64,000 bases of DNA from DATHWB01 sp040905965 (lineage in GTDB: Bacteria; Actinomycetota; Acidimicrobiia; Spongiisociales; ZC4RG35), in the NCBI GenBank assembly GCA_040905965.1, contig JBBDQP010000058.1:1-64000 (forward strand). Direction: 5' to 3'. Within the stretch, counting starts at the first letter, position 1. Every line of letters begins with the position of its first letter. The notes beneath the pieces were generated by a model, which had not been told where the DNA came from, did no database searches, and saw nothing but the letters and a program-made list of their open reading frames with translations. A program made the translations under genes and the position numbers. Shown piece after piece: positions 17,728 to 25,772 of this stretch.

Positions 17728-19728
17728 ATGACCGATACACAGACCGTCGACGCAGTCCTCTCTGTCGAGGACCTCAGCATGGAGTACCGAGTCGGGAACG
17801 AATGGAAGAAGGCGATCCGGGGCGTCAGCTTCGACATTCCCCGCGGCAAGACATTCGGGTTGGTGGGCGAGTCAGGCTGCGGCAAGTCCACCATCGCCAT
17901 GGCACTGATGCACTACCTGCCCCGCAACGGCCGCATAACCGGAGGAACGATCCGCATGGGCGGGCGCGACATCACCAAGTTGAGCGATCGCGAGCTTCGA
18001 GAACTTCGCGTCCATCGCCTGTCGATGGTCTACCAGGACCCGATGACGTCGCTCAACCCGTCCATTCGCATCGGCCGCCAGGTCGAAGAGGTTTTCGAAT
18101 TGCTCGATGAGCCGGCCGACATGGTGGCAGACCTCACGCTCGCGGTCCTCCAGCAAGTCAAGATCGCCGATCCGGAGTCGGTGATGCGCCGGTATCCCCA
18201 CCAGCTGTCAGGCGGGATGCTGCAACGCGTGGTGATCGCGATGGCGATCGCCTCCCGTCCCGAGTTGCTGATCCTGGACGAACCGACCACCGGGTTGGAT
18301 GCCACGGTCGAAGCCGAGGTGTTGGATCTGGTCACGAGCCTGCGGGACGAAGTGGGAACGTCGGTCCTGTTCATCTCCCATTCCCTGGCGGTCATCCGCA
18401 AGATGTGCGAGGTCACCGGCGTGCTGTACGCGGGCCGGATGGTGGCGTCCGGACCCACCGAACAGATCTTCACCGATCCGCGCCATCCGTACACCGTGGG
18501 GCTGCTGCGATGCCTTCCTGGGACCGCCGGAGTCCAAGGCAGGCAGACGCTCGACACGATCCCGGGTTTTCTCCCTCCGCTCGGTGCCGAGCTGCCAGGT
18601 TGTGTGTACGTCGATCGCTGCGCGATCGTCCAGGACATCTGCCGCACGGAAGAACCCGATCTCCTGGAAGTCGGCCCGGGCAGGTTCTCTCGTTGTCACT
18701 TCCACGAACTCGCCCCGGATCTCCCGCGCAACGAGCCGGTGGAATCGACCGCGGTCGCCCCCGGCGACGTGCTGTTATCGATTCGCGGAGCGTCGAAGAC
18801 CTTCCACCAGGACGGCAAACCCGTCCACGCCCTGGTCGACGTGAATCTCGACATCAAGCAGGGAGAGACGCTGGCGCTTGTCGGCGAGTCCGGATCAGGC
18901 AAGAGCACGCTTGCCAAGATCATCCTGGGTATCCACGTCCCCGATGAGGGAACGATGATCACCCTCGACGGCGTCGAGGTCCCGCCGGCGGTCGCTGACA
19001 GGGACGACGTTCAGTTCCACGCCCTCCAGATGGTGTTCCAAAACCCGGATTCGGCGCTGAACCGGCGGCATTCGATCCGCCGGATCATCGGCAGGGCAGT
19101 CGAGATCCTCAAACCGGACGCAAACGTCAAAGTCCGGGTCGACGAACTGATGGCATCAGTGCGGGTCGGGACTCAACTCCTGTCGGTGAAGCCACGGCAG
19201 CTCTCTGGTGGCCTCAAGCAACGTGTCGCCATCGCCCGGGCATTCGCCGGGTCTCCGATGGTGGTGGTGTGCGATGAGCCCACGTCCGCGCTCGACGTGT
19301 CCGTGCAGGCCGCGATCCTGAACCTCCTGTCCGAACTCCAGCACAACGAACGGGTCTCCTATCTCTTCATCAGCCACGATCTCTCTGTCGTCCAGTACGT
19401 GGCAGACCGGGTGGCGGTCCTCTATCTCGGTCGGATCATGGAAGTCGGCACTTCGAAGCGGATCTTCTCCGGCCCGTACCACCCGTACACCGAGGCGCTC
19501 TTGTCGGCATCGCCAGAGCACGACGATGGTCGGCGCATTCGACTCGAGGGTGAGATCCCCTCGGCGTCCCAACCGCCTCCTGGCTGTGTCTTCCAGACAC
19601 GGTGCCACCGCAAGATCGGCGAGATCTGCGAGACGGTCGAGCCGCCGCTCGTCGAAGCCGAGAGCGGCTACGAGATTCGTTGTCACATTCCGGTCGACGA
19701 GTTGGGTCGCCTGCAGGCGACAACCTGA
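17728..19728 (+). CDS. Fused dual ATP-binding protein (DppD-DppF type) of the first peptide/opine importer
   Basis: A 666-residue protein with two complete ABC ATPase units in one chain. Unit 1 has Walker A GESGCGKST near 50, signature LSGGMLQR near 160, and Walker B LILDEPTTGLD. It ends with an oligopeptide-type cysteine motif (GCVYVDRCAIVQDIC). Unit 2 has GESGSGKST near 390, LSGGLKQR near 490, VVCDEPTSALD and a second C-terminal Cys motif (GCVFQTRCHRKIGEIC). The Cys clusters are typical of Dpp/Opp ATPases, some of which bind Fe-S. Fusion of D and F is common in actinobacteria and alphaproteobacteria. The sarcosine-oxidase-like alpha gene begins 5 bases later. Confidence 0.92.
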   Translation: MTDTQTVDAVLSVEDLSMEYRVGNEWKKAIRGVSFDIPRGKTFGLVGESGCGKSTIAMALMHYLPRNGRITGGTIRMGGRDITKLSDRELRELRVHRLSMVYQDPMTSLNPSIRIGRQVEEVFELLDEPADMVADLTLAVLQQVKIADPESVMRRYPHQLSGGMLQRVVIAMAIASRPELLILDEPTTGLDATVEAEVLDLVTSLRDEVGTSVLFISHSLAVIRKMCEVTGVLYAGRMVASGPTEQIFTDPRHPYTVGLLRCLPGTAGVQGRQTLDTIPGFLPPLGAELPGCVYVDRCAIVQDICRTEEPDLLEVGPGRFSRCHFHELAPDLPRNEPVESTAVAPGDVLLSIRGASKTFHQDGKPVHALVDVNLDIKQGETLALVGESGSGKSTLAKIILGIHVPDEGTMITLDGVEVPPAVADRDDVQFHALQMVFQNPDSALNRRHSIRRIIGRAVEILKPDANVKVRVDELMASVRVGTQLLSVKPRQLSGGLKQRVAIARAFAGSPMVVVCDEPTSALDVSVQAAILNLLSELQHNERVSYLFISHDLSVVQYVADRVAVLYLGRIMEVGTSKRIFSGPYHPYTEALLSASPEHDDGRRIRLEGEIPSASQPPPGCVFQTRCHRKIGEICETVEPPLVEAESGYEIRCHIPVDELGRLQATT

Positions 19729-19733
19729 TCAGC

Positions 19734-21926
19734 GTGGCGCGGTCCGCACAGTTGCAAGTGGACGGATCGTCCGTGGACTACACCGAAGGCGACTCCGTGC
19801 TGGTGGCCCTCGCCCGGTCAGGCGCGCTTCCACCCGGGTGCCTGTGCAACGCGGGGGATTGCCCGAACTGTCTCGCCACGATCGACGGCCAGCCCCATCA
19901 ACGCATGTGCCAGACGACGGCGATGGTCGGGATGGATGTGACGACGACGCCCGTGCACGTCTACCCGCCTCTCCCCCAGGCTCGAGACCGGTCCGAGACT
20001 CCACGGAGCAACCGACACACAGACGTCGTCGTGATCGGCGGCGGAGAGAGCGGAAGAGACGAGTCGACCCGCCTGGAAGCATCCGGCCGCTCGGTGGTCG
20101 TTCTGGAAGCACGCGAAGGGTCCGAAGCGCTCGCCGTGTACCGGGGACCCGAGGTGATCGCGAGGATCGGCGGGGAGATCGTCCGGCTGCACTGCAATGA
20201 AGTGGTCGTCGCCACCGGGGCGGCCGAAATCCACCCGGTGGTCCCCGGTGCCGATCTGTCGGGGGTCCTCACTCCGCGTGCGGCCGCCGAGCTGGCACGT
20301 GCAGGCGTTGATCTGGGACGGGTGATCGGGATCGGGTCCGCTCCGGAGGGTGTCGAATGCGACCTGGTGGAAGGAGCCCTCGTCCGGATCGAAGGCGACG
20401 GCCGTGTCTCCACAGTTGTCGTCGAAGTCGGTGGCGAAGAACGCCGTATCCCATGCGACACCGTGGCGGTCGATCTTGGGAGCTACCCCCGCGACCTCCT
20501 GGCGCGAATGGTCGACGACGGATCTGTTCGGGTCATCGGTGACGCATCCGCACCCGGAACGATCCCGGCGTGCCCGCCGGCGGGCACGCTCTGTCCCTGC
20601 TCGGGTGTCACCGTCGAGGACCTCGACTTCGTGTGGGACCGCGGCTTCGACGAGATCGAACTGCTCAAGCGGGCGACGCTTGCCGGCACCGGAACCTGCC
20701 AGGGCGTCGTCTGCACTCCGTATCTCCGTTCGTATGTCCAGTCGCGCGGCGGTGAACTCAGGCCGACGTTCACGGCTCGTCCGCTCGCCCGCCAGCTCAC
20801 CATCGGTGAAGCAGCCGCCGGTTTCCGGCTGCCGCCGATCCACCGGACAGCACTCGACGCGGTGCACCGCCGGCTCGGGGCACGAATGGACCGCATCGGC
20901 GGCTGGTTCCGCCCCTGGGTGTATCCGGACACAGACAGGGAGTATTGGGCCGTGCGGGAGGCGGTATCCCTGGGCGATGTCAGCACGCTCGGGAAACTGG
21001 TCGTCCGCGGCCCCGATGCAGTCGAATTCCTCGAAAAGCTCTACCCATGCCGAGTCGCAGACATCCAACCCGGACGTTCGCGGTACGCGCTGCTTCTCGC
21101 AGAAACCGGCGGGTTGATGGACGACGGCCTCATCTCGCGGGTCGACGAGACGACGTTCAACTTGACGTTCACCTCGGGTGGCGCCTCCCATGCCGAGGCG
21201 TGGGTGCGCGATTGGGCACACGCCTTCGGCGCAGACGTCAGGGTGATGGACCGGACCCCCTCGCTCGGGGCTATCAACGTGACCGGTCCCCGCGCCACGG
21301 AACTCCTCGAACGAGCCGGGCTCGACGAACCGATGAGGTTCATGCAGCACGGGCAGCGGAGCGTCGGTGGCGTCCCCTGTCACGTCTATCGGCTGAGCTT
21401 CACAGGCGAGACTTCGTATGAACTCCACCATCCCCTCCGCCACTCCGTGGACCTGTGGAATCGGCTCATGGAACTCGGAGCCGACCTGGGGATCGCGCCG
21501 CACGGACTGCAGACCCTCCAGACCCTGCGGCTGGAGAAGGGCCACATCATCATCGGGATGGACACCGAACCGGACAGCACCCCGCGCCGTCTCCGGATGG
21601 ACTGGGCAGTGAAGATGGACAAGGGCGACTTCGTCGGTCGGGCGGCATTGGCGCGGACCGACCGGATCCCACTCCGGAAGCTGCTGGTCGGTCTCCAGAT
21701 CGACGGCGCACCGCCGATCGACGGAACGCCAATCTTCCACCAAGGCCAGATCGCCGGATACGTGACTTCGGCGGCGTGGTCCCCAGTGCTCGAAACGTCG
21801 GTCATGCTGGCGTGGGTCGACCTGGTCGGAGGAGAGGTTCCCGATGAAGTGACGGTCGGCGACCGGACGGCCCGCCATGTCCCGACCCCTTTCTACGATC
21901 CGGAGGGCGCCCGTGCCCGCGCCTGA
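19734..21926 (+). CDS. soxA: Sarcosine-oxidase alpha-like subunit with N-terminal [2Fe-2S] domain and shortened FAD domain
   Basis: A 730-residue protein; canonical SoxA is roughly 950-1000. Order: a ferredoxin-like domain (1-70) with C-x4-C-x2-C-x12-C at 38, 43, 46 and 59; an FAD/NAD(P)-binding remnant (about 95-290) that keeps GGGESG and VVVLEA but lacks most of the usual middle; a BFD-like [2Fe-2S] site (CPCSGVT then CQGVVC, about 290-345); and a complete GcvT-like folate-binding domain (about 400-730). In SoxABDG the alpha subunit passes electrons and methyl-derived formaldehyde to tetrahydrofolate. The GTG start at 19734 avoids overlap with the ATPase gene. Whether it still binds NAD or FAD is open. 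Confidence 0.82.
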   Translation: MARSAQLQVDGSSVDYTEGDSVLVALARSGALPPGCLCNAGDCPNCLATIDGQPHQRMCQTTAMVGMDVTTTPVHVYPPLPQARDRSETPRSNRHTDVVVIGGGESGRDESTRLEASGRSVVVLEAREGSEALAVYRGPEVIARIGGEIVRLHCNEVVVATGAAEIHPVVPGADLSGVLTPRAAAELARAGVDLGRVIGIGSAPEGVECDLVEGALVRIEGDGRVSTVVVEVGGEERRIPCDTVAVDLGSYPRDLLARMVDDGSVRVIGDASAPGTIPACPPAGTLCPCSGVTVEDLDFVWDRGFDEIELLKRATLAGTGTCQGVVCTPYLRSYVQSRGGELRPTFTARPLARQLTIGEAAAGFRLPPIHRTALDAVHRRLGARMDRIGGWFRPWVYPDTDREYWAVREAVSLGDVSTLGKLVVRGPDAVEFLEKLYPCRVADIQPGRSRYALLLAETGGLMDDGLISRVDETTFNLTFTSGGASHAEAWVRDWAHAFGADVRVMDRTPSLGAINVTGPRATELLERAGLDEPMRFMQHGQRSVGGVPCHVYRLSFTGETSYELHHPLRHSVDLWNRLMELGADLGIAPHGLQTLQTLRLEKGHIIIGMDTEPDSTPRRLRMDWAVKMDKGDFVGRAALARTDRIPLRKLLVGLQIDGAPPIDGTPIFHQGQIAGYVTSAAWSPVLETSVMLAWVDLVGGEVPDEVTVGDRTARHVPTPFYDPEGARARA

Positions 21927-22284
21927 GATGCTCGACGTCATCCGCGTGGTGGCCGCCCCCGCCGCCATCGCATCGATCTCGTCGGACGGTGTCGTCCTTC
22001 AGATCGCTCCGGACGAGGCGATCATCCTCGACGCCACCGACGTGGTCGTCGAAGACGAGGCGGCAATCACCGTCCCAGACGATGGGTTCGTGGGCGTCGA
22101 GATGACGCGAGACCGTCTGGAGGAATGGTGCCGGAGGGAAGCCGAGTGGGAGCTTCCGGATCTCGTCTCGTACTTCACCCAGGGCATGGTCGCCGGGCTC
22201 CCAATCAAGATCTGGGTGAACGGGGATCGGGCACTTGTGATCGGTCGGACTTCCCTCGCCCGCGACTTGGAGGAGCGACTGTGA
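21913..22284 (+). CDS. soxG: Sarcosine-oxidase gamma-like subunit, short form
   Basis: A 123-residue protein in the position of the gamma subunit, with weak GcvT-like character (VEMTRDRLEEWCRREAEWELPD and INDLGERG-like end LVIGRTSLARDLEERL). SoxG proteins are usually near 200 residues, so this is a minimal version. The GTG at 21913 has GGAGGG 5 bases upstream and overlaps the alpha stop by 14 bases; an ATG at 21928 is the alternative. Identity rests mainly on operon position between alpha and beta and on length and fold hints, so it is less certain than its neighbours. Confidence 0.6.
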   Translation: MPAPEMLDVIRVVAAPAAIASISSDGVVLQIAPDEAIILDATDVVVEDEAAITVPDDGFVGVEMTRDRLEEWCRREAEWELPDLVSYFTQGMVAGLPIKIWVNGDRALVIGRTSLARDLEERL

Positions 22285-23492
22285 ACGAGTTCGTCGAACG
22301 CCGGGTCAGACTCAAATGGGCGGAGCCGAAGTCGCGTTACGACGTCGTCATCATCGGTGGGGGCGGGCACGGCCTCTCCACCGCCTATTGGCTGGCGCGA
22401 GAGCACGGCATCACCGACGTGGCAGTCATCGAACGCGGCTACATCGGAAGCGGCAACTCCGGGCGCAACACCACGGTGATTCGCGCCAACTACGGGATCC
22501 CCGAGGCCATCCGCTTCTACCAACGGAGCCTCGAGCTCTACCAGCGGCTGGAGGACGATTCGGGTCGATGGGTCATGCATCAGGAGAAGGGTCTGATCTG
22601 GACGGTGCACAGCGAGGGAACCGTCCGCGGAGAGAAGAAGCGGGCCCTGATGAATACTGCGGCCGGTGCGGAGACGGTGTTCTTGGAGCCAGAGGAACTG
22701 AAGAAGCTGGTGCCGGAACTCGACCTCACCGTCGCCGGGAGCGGCTATCCGATCCTCGGCGCGTCCTACCACCTGCGCGGGGCAACAGCCCGCCACGACC
22801 GAGTGGTGTGGCTCTTGGCCGAAGGCGCCATGGATGCAGGAGTCGACGTGATCCCTCGTACGACTGTCACCGGAATCAAGATCGCCGGCGACCGGGTCGC
22901 CGGCGTCATGACAGATCGCGGAGAGATCGCGACGTCGACCGTCCTCAGTGCCGTTGGCGGTCACGTCAGCCAGATCGCCGACATGGTGGGGCTCCGCATG
23001 CCGATCCGCAGTCATCCTCTCCAGGCGTACGTGACCAACCACTACGAGAACAGTTTCCCGATGATCGTCGGCTCCGTCGACTTTCCGTTCTACGTCAGCC
23101 AGACGCCGCGCGGCGAGATGCTGATGGGCGCCGAATACGAAAAGGCGCCTGGCTATTCGTACGGATCCACCTTCGAATTCCTGCAGAGCTGTTCGGCGAA
23201 GGCCGTGGCCATGCTCCCGTTCATGGCCGATCTGCGAATCCTTCGGCAGTGGGCGGGCGTGTGCGACATCTCGCCGGATGCCTCCCCGATCATGGGAAAG
23301 ACCCCGATCGAAGGATTCCTCGTCACGACCGGATGGGGAACCTGGGGGTTCAAGGCCATCCCGGTGGGCGGAGAGCAGATGGCGGCCCTCATCGCCACCG
23401 GCGAGACCCCGGCACTCATCGCTCCGTTCAGCTACGACCGGTTCGCCAACGACCGGATCATGGCCGACGCCGGTTCGGCGGGGACACACTGA
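22281..23492 (+). CDS. soxB: Sarcosine-oxidase beta-like FAD-dependent subunit (DAO family)
   Basis: A 403-residue flavoprotein that in SoxABDG oxidises the N-methyl amine. The Rossmann FAD motif VIIGGGGHGLSTAYWLA lies near 25-40, followed by VIERGYIGSGNSGRNTTVIRANYG, a SoxB-type signature. ATARHDRVVW carries the His expected to hold FMN covalently. The C-terminal FAD site reads WAGVCDISPDASPIMG and GWGTWGFKAIPVGG. Length matches SoxB (about 400). The GTG start overlaps the gamma-like stop (GTGA). The substrate could be sarcosine, dimethylglycine or another secondary amine. Confidence 0.9.
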   Translation: MNEFVERRVRLKWAEPKSRYDVVIIGGGGHGLSTAYWLAREHGITDVAVIERGYIGSGNSGRNTTVIRANYGIPEAIRFYQRSLELYQRLEDDSGRWVMHQEKGLIWTVHSEGTVRGEKKRALMNTAAGAETVFLEPEELKKLVPELDLTVAGSGYPILGASYHLRGATARHDRVVWLLAEGAMDAGVDVIPRTTVTGIKIAGDRVAGVMTDRGEIATSTVLSAVGGHVSQIADMVGLRMPIRSHPLQAYVTNHYENSFPMIVGSVDFPFYVSQTPRGEMLMGAEYEKAPGYSYGSTFEFLQSCSAKAVAMLPFMADLRILRQWAGVCDISPDASPIMGKTPIEGFLVTTGWGTWGFKAIPVGGEQMAALIATGETPALIAPFSYDRFANDRIMADAGSAGTH

Positions 23493-23725
23493 TGGCGCTG
23501 CAGATCCCGTGCTCGTTCTGCGGTCTCCGCTCGGTGGAGGAGTTCGGATATGGCGAGGTGCCTCAGGTCCCCGACGACATCACCGACCCAGATGCCAGGG
23601 ACGTCGACCGGGTGTACATGAAGTCCAACCCCAACGGTCCCGCGCCCGAAGCCTGGTTCCACGCCTACGGGTGTCGCAGGTGGACCTACCTCACAAGGGA
23701 TCGGTCTGACGACACCTGGGTGTGA
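23492..23725 (+). CDS. soxD: Sarcosine-oxidase delta-like subunit
   Basis: A 77-residue zinc-binding-type subunit. It has CSFCGLRSVEEFGYG at the start, then YMKSNPNGPAPEAWFHAYGCRRW, the C-x2-C ... H-x3-C pattern of SoxD, which binds zinc in the known complex. The ATG overlaps the beta stop by one base. It completes an alpha-gamma-beta-delta order, a rotation of the usual beta-delta-alpha-gamma order. Confidence 0.9.
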   Translation: MALQIPCSFCGLRSVEEFGYGEVPQVPDDITDPDARDVDRVYMKSNPNGPAPEAWFHAYGCRRWTYLTRDRSDDTWV

Positions 23726-23747
23726 GTTGTTCTGTCGCGGGAAACGG

Positions 23748-24086
23748 TCACAAGCCAAGAAGGACCCTGATCGCCCGACGAATACGTTCGCTTGACACAG
23801 GATCCAGAGTGCCTAGTTGAACACTCAGACGATCGCGATTGACCGACCTCAGCGACTCCGGCTGGGCGTAACTCCGGATACGAAGTCCGTTATCCCGGGT
23901 GGGTGGTACCCCAACGTGGAGGGTCAGACCCCGATCGGTGCTGGTGAAGGGCACGACGAAACGAACCGGGAATCGGGGACCGAAGTCATCCGGCGGACCG
24001 ACGACGACCGCAGGTCGTTCAAGCGCCGGCTCGGATGGGTGTGGGTCACCGAAATCGACGGTCCAGATCTCATCTATCGAGGCCAT
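23748..24086 (-). CDS. mazF: MazF/PemK-type toxin (endoribonuclease family)
   Basis: A 112-residue protein of the PemK/MazF fold, whose members cleave mRNA. The family start IDEIWTVDFGDPHPSEPALERPAVVV and later VRFVVPFTSTDRG and the C-terminal DRLSVQLGTLDP are recognisable. The ATG at 24086 is preferred over longer frames because the family begins here and because it gives a 17-base overlap with the upstream antitoxin gene, the usual toxin-antitoxin arrangement. It is convergent with soxD. Confidence 0.85.
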   Translation of the reverse strand: MASIDEIWTVDFGDPHPSEPALERPAVVVGPPDDFGPRFPVRFVVPFTSTDRGLTLHVGVPPTRDNGLRIRSYAQPESLRSVNRDRLSVQLGTLDPVSSERIRRAIRVLLGL

Positions 24087-24309
24087 CGGATACCGAAAGG
24101 CTGTCGTTCTCCGCTCGATACGACGCCATCTCTTCGTCCGACATCGCCTCGAACTCGGCCCGCACCCTCGTAACAAAGGCCCGTCGTTCGAGTGCTTCCG
24201 TCGCTGATTTCACCGTCTCGATGAGCGGACGACCCGACACTCGACTCAGTTCGAGAAGCCTGGCGTGCGTCTCACGATCGACACGGATCGTCGTGGTGGT
24301 TGCGTTCAC
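24070..24309 (-). CDS. Ribbon-helix-helix antitoxin paired with MazF
   Basis: A 79-residue protein with an N-terminal ribbon-helix-helix (TTTIRVDRETHARLLELSRVSGRPLIETVKSATEAL) and an acidic C-terminal tail that would wrap the toxin. GTG codons at 24318 and 24309 are both possible. The one at 24309 is favoured, since TACGGT ends exactly 7 bases before it. The 17-base overlap with the toxin gene couples translation. The palindrome upstream is its likely operator. Confidence 0.82.
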   Translation of the reverse strand: MNATTTTIRVDRETHARLLELSRVSGRPLIETVKSATEALERRAFVTRVRAEFEAMSDEEMASYRAENDSLSVSDGLDR

Positions 24310-24316
24310 GCAATCC

Positions 24317-24347
24317 ACCGTACCGACCTGTAGACGTTTTGTCTACA
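24317..24347 (-). promoter_or_regulatory. Autoregulated promoter of the toxin-antitoxin pair with a perfect inverted-repeat operator
   Basis: TGTAGAC-GTTTT-GTCTACA (24329-24347) is a perfect 7-base inverted repeat with a 5-base spacer. On the minus strand TAGACA (24340-24345) matches five of six -35 bases and is followed after 17 bases by TACGGT (24317-24322). The start codon at 24309 lies 7 bases further on. The operator therefore covers the -35 element, as expected for repression by a ribbon-helix-helix antitoxin. Confidence 0.7.
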
Positions 24348-24366
24348 TGCCTGACGAGCAGTACTC

Positions 24367-24894
24367 TCACCAGTCGTCGCCAGATCGCGGCTCGCAGGCG
24401 ATCCGGGCGGTCAGGTCCACCGGTGCGGTGGTAGCCAACACCATGATGCTGTCGTCGTCGTCCGGGGTGGGGACCAGGGTCCCGTCGGGATAGCGGACCG
24501 CACTCGGCCCCCGCCACCGCTCCCACCCGAGCCGCTCGTAGAAATGGTGCTCCCCGGTGCCGAGGCAGCCCAGGTCGTAGGTCTCCCGGATCCAGTACCC
24601 CGTCAAACTCACGACATCCGTCCCGTGACCGAGTCCCTGGGACTCCGGATCGGTGGCGACAGCTTCCACGTACCCGGTGCGATACGGGACATCCCCCACC
24701 CAGATCGTCCGTTCCGCTACCGAGGCGTGGGACACCACCCGGCCGTCGTCCACGACGACGAAGTGACGTCCGCCCAGGGCGTGCTCCCAGTCCTCGGGGT
24801 CGAAATCGCCGTCGAACGCACGCAGACAGAGTTCGTGGGCCTGCTGCAGAAACGATTCGGGTGCGTCGGGAGTCTCGAAGACCCTGACGGTCAC
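24367..24894 (-). CDS. GNAT acetyltransferase of the aminoglycoside 2'-N-acetyltransferase (AAC(2')-I) family
   Basis: A 175-residue GNAT enzyme. It shares the AAC(2')-Ic landmarks known from mycobacteria: AFDGDFDPEDWEHALGG near residue 26, GYVEAVAT at the beta-4 acetyl-CoA strand, SQGLGHG at the pyrophosphate loop, GWERWRGPSAV, TPDDDDSIMVL, and a C-terminal ending in SGDDW. Such enzymes acetylate the 2'-amino group of gentamicin- or tobramycin-like drugs, though the native substrate of chromosomal copies is often something else. The GTG overlaps the upstream hydrolase stop (GTGA), so it is the third gene of a coupled operon. No sign of recent transfer is visible. Confidence 0.82.
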   Translation of the reverse strand: MTVRVFETPDAPESFLQQAHELCLRAFDGDFDPEDWEHALGGRHFVVVDDGRVVSHASVAERTIWVGDVPYRTGYVEAVATDPESQGLGHGTDVVSLTGYWIRETYDLGCLGTGEHHFYERLGWERWRGPSAVRYPDGTLVPTPDDDDSIMVLATTAPVDLTARIACEPRSGDDW

Positions 24895-25772
24895 GACGCC
24901 TCAGCTTCTCGCACCGCCGATTCGATCGCTCGGCCGACCGCCTCGAACGCCGCCTCGGCCACCACGTGACGTGGCACCTCAACGTCCCCGCAACTCACGG
25001 CGAAACAGGTGTCGCCGTCGAAGCGGGTGTGGGCCGGCCGCAGGCAAGCGGCAAGCGCATCCTGACCGCGGACGGCGAGACGGGTGAGATCGGACCGGTT
25101 GAATCGGGCGTCGGTCGCCACGACCACCAGAGTCGTGTTCTGACCCCACTCCGGCTCGAAGGCGGGAGCCCCCGATACGTGGGGTCCGCCGGTCAGCGGC
25201 TCGCCCTCAAGTGTGAAGACATCACCCATCGCGTTGAGGACGACCAGTGCGCCGACGGTGGCACCCGCCCGGGTGGCAACGGCTGAGCCGATTCCGGCGG
25301 GGACTGGCTGCATCCGCCACTTCCCTACCGACGTTCCGGTTCCCGCCCCCACCCGACCGAGGTGGACCGGGTCCGAACTTCGACTTCGATACGCAGCGGC
25401 CCCCTGCTGGGGTCCGGGCCGGACCGAGGCGTCGCCTTCCATCAAATCGAAGACCACGGCCGTCGGAACGATCGGCACCGGTCCAGCCGGCGTCTCATGT
25501 CCCCGACCATCGACCTCCAGTTCCCGCATCACGCCGTCGGCAGCAGCGAGACCGAAGGCACTCCCCCCGGTGAGGAGGACGGCGTGGCATTGCTCGACAG
25601 CCATTCCCGGTTCGAGCAGTGCGGTTTCGCGCGAGCCCGGGGCGGCTCCGCGAGTTTCGGCGGTGACCACGTTCGGTTCGGGGAGGGTGACCACGGTGCA
25701 TCCGGTGCGCGCCACGGGGTCGGTCCAATGTCCGACCTCGATTCCCGGGATGGCGGTGATCGTCGTGTTCAC
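24891..25772 (-). CDS. P1-family (S58) peptidase, NylC-like autoprocessing N-terminal hydrolase
   Basis: A 293-residue Ntn-type hydrolase. The fold is marked by IPGIEVGHWTD, the glycine-rich LLTGGSAFGLAAADGVM and VGALVVLNAMGDV. The expected self-cleavage site is Asn212-Thr213 in QNTTLVVVATDA, the same position and residues as the Asn-Thr site of nylon oligomer hydrolase NylC. Cleavage would free Thr213 as nucleophile and yield alpha and beta chains. Substrates of relatives include D-aminopeptides, beta-peptides and amide oligomers. The GTG at 25772 overlaps the SDR stop by four bases. The next gene is an AAC(2')-like acetyltransferase. Confidence 0.85.
   Translation of the reverse strand: MNTTITAIPGIEVGHWTDPVARTGCTVVTLPEPNVVTAETRGAAPGSRETALLEPGMAVEQCHAVLLTGGSAFGLAAADGVMRELEVDGRGHETPAGPVPIVPTAVVFDLMEGDASVRPGPQQGAAAYRSRSSDPVHLGRVGAGTGTSVGKWRMQPVPAGIGSAVATRAGATVGALVVLNAMGDVFTLEGEPLTGGPHVSGAPAFEPEWGQNTTLVVVATDARFNRSDLTRLAVRGQDALAACLRPAHTRFDGDTCFAVSCGDVEVPRHVVAEAAFEAVGRAIESAVREAEAS

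Noticed and set aside
19818..21968. Open frame of about 700 codons on the minus strand
   Set aside because: Antisense to the sarcosine-oxidase alpha gene, whose product has clear domain motifs; the antisense product has none.
24367..24894. Recently acquired antibiotic resistance gene
   Set aside because: It is embedded by four-base overlap in a local operon, with similar composition to its neighbours and no mobile element nearby; it looks ancestral.
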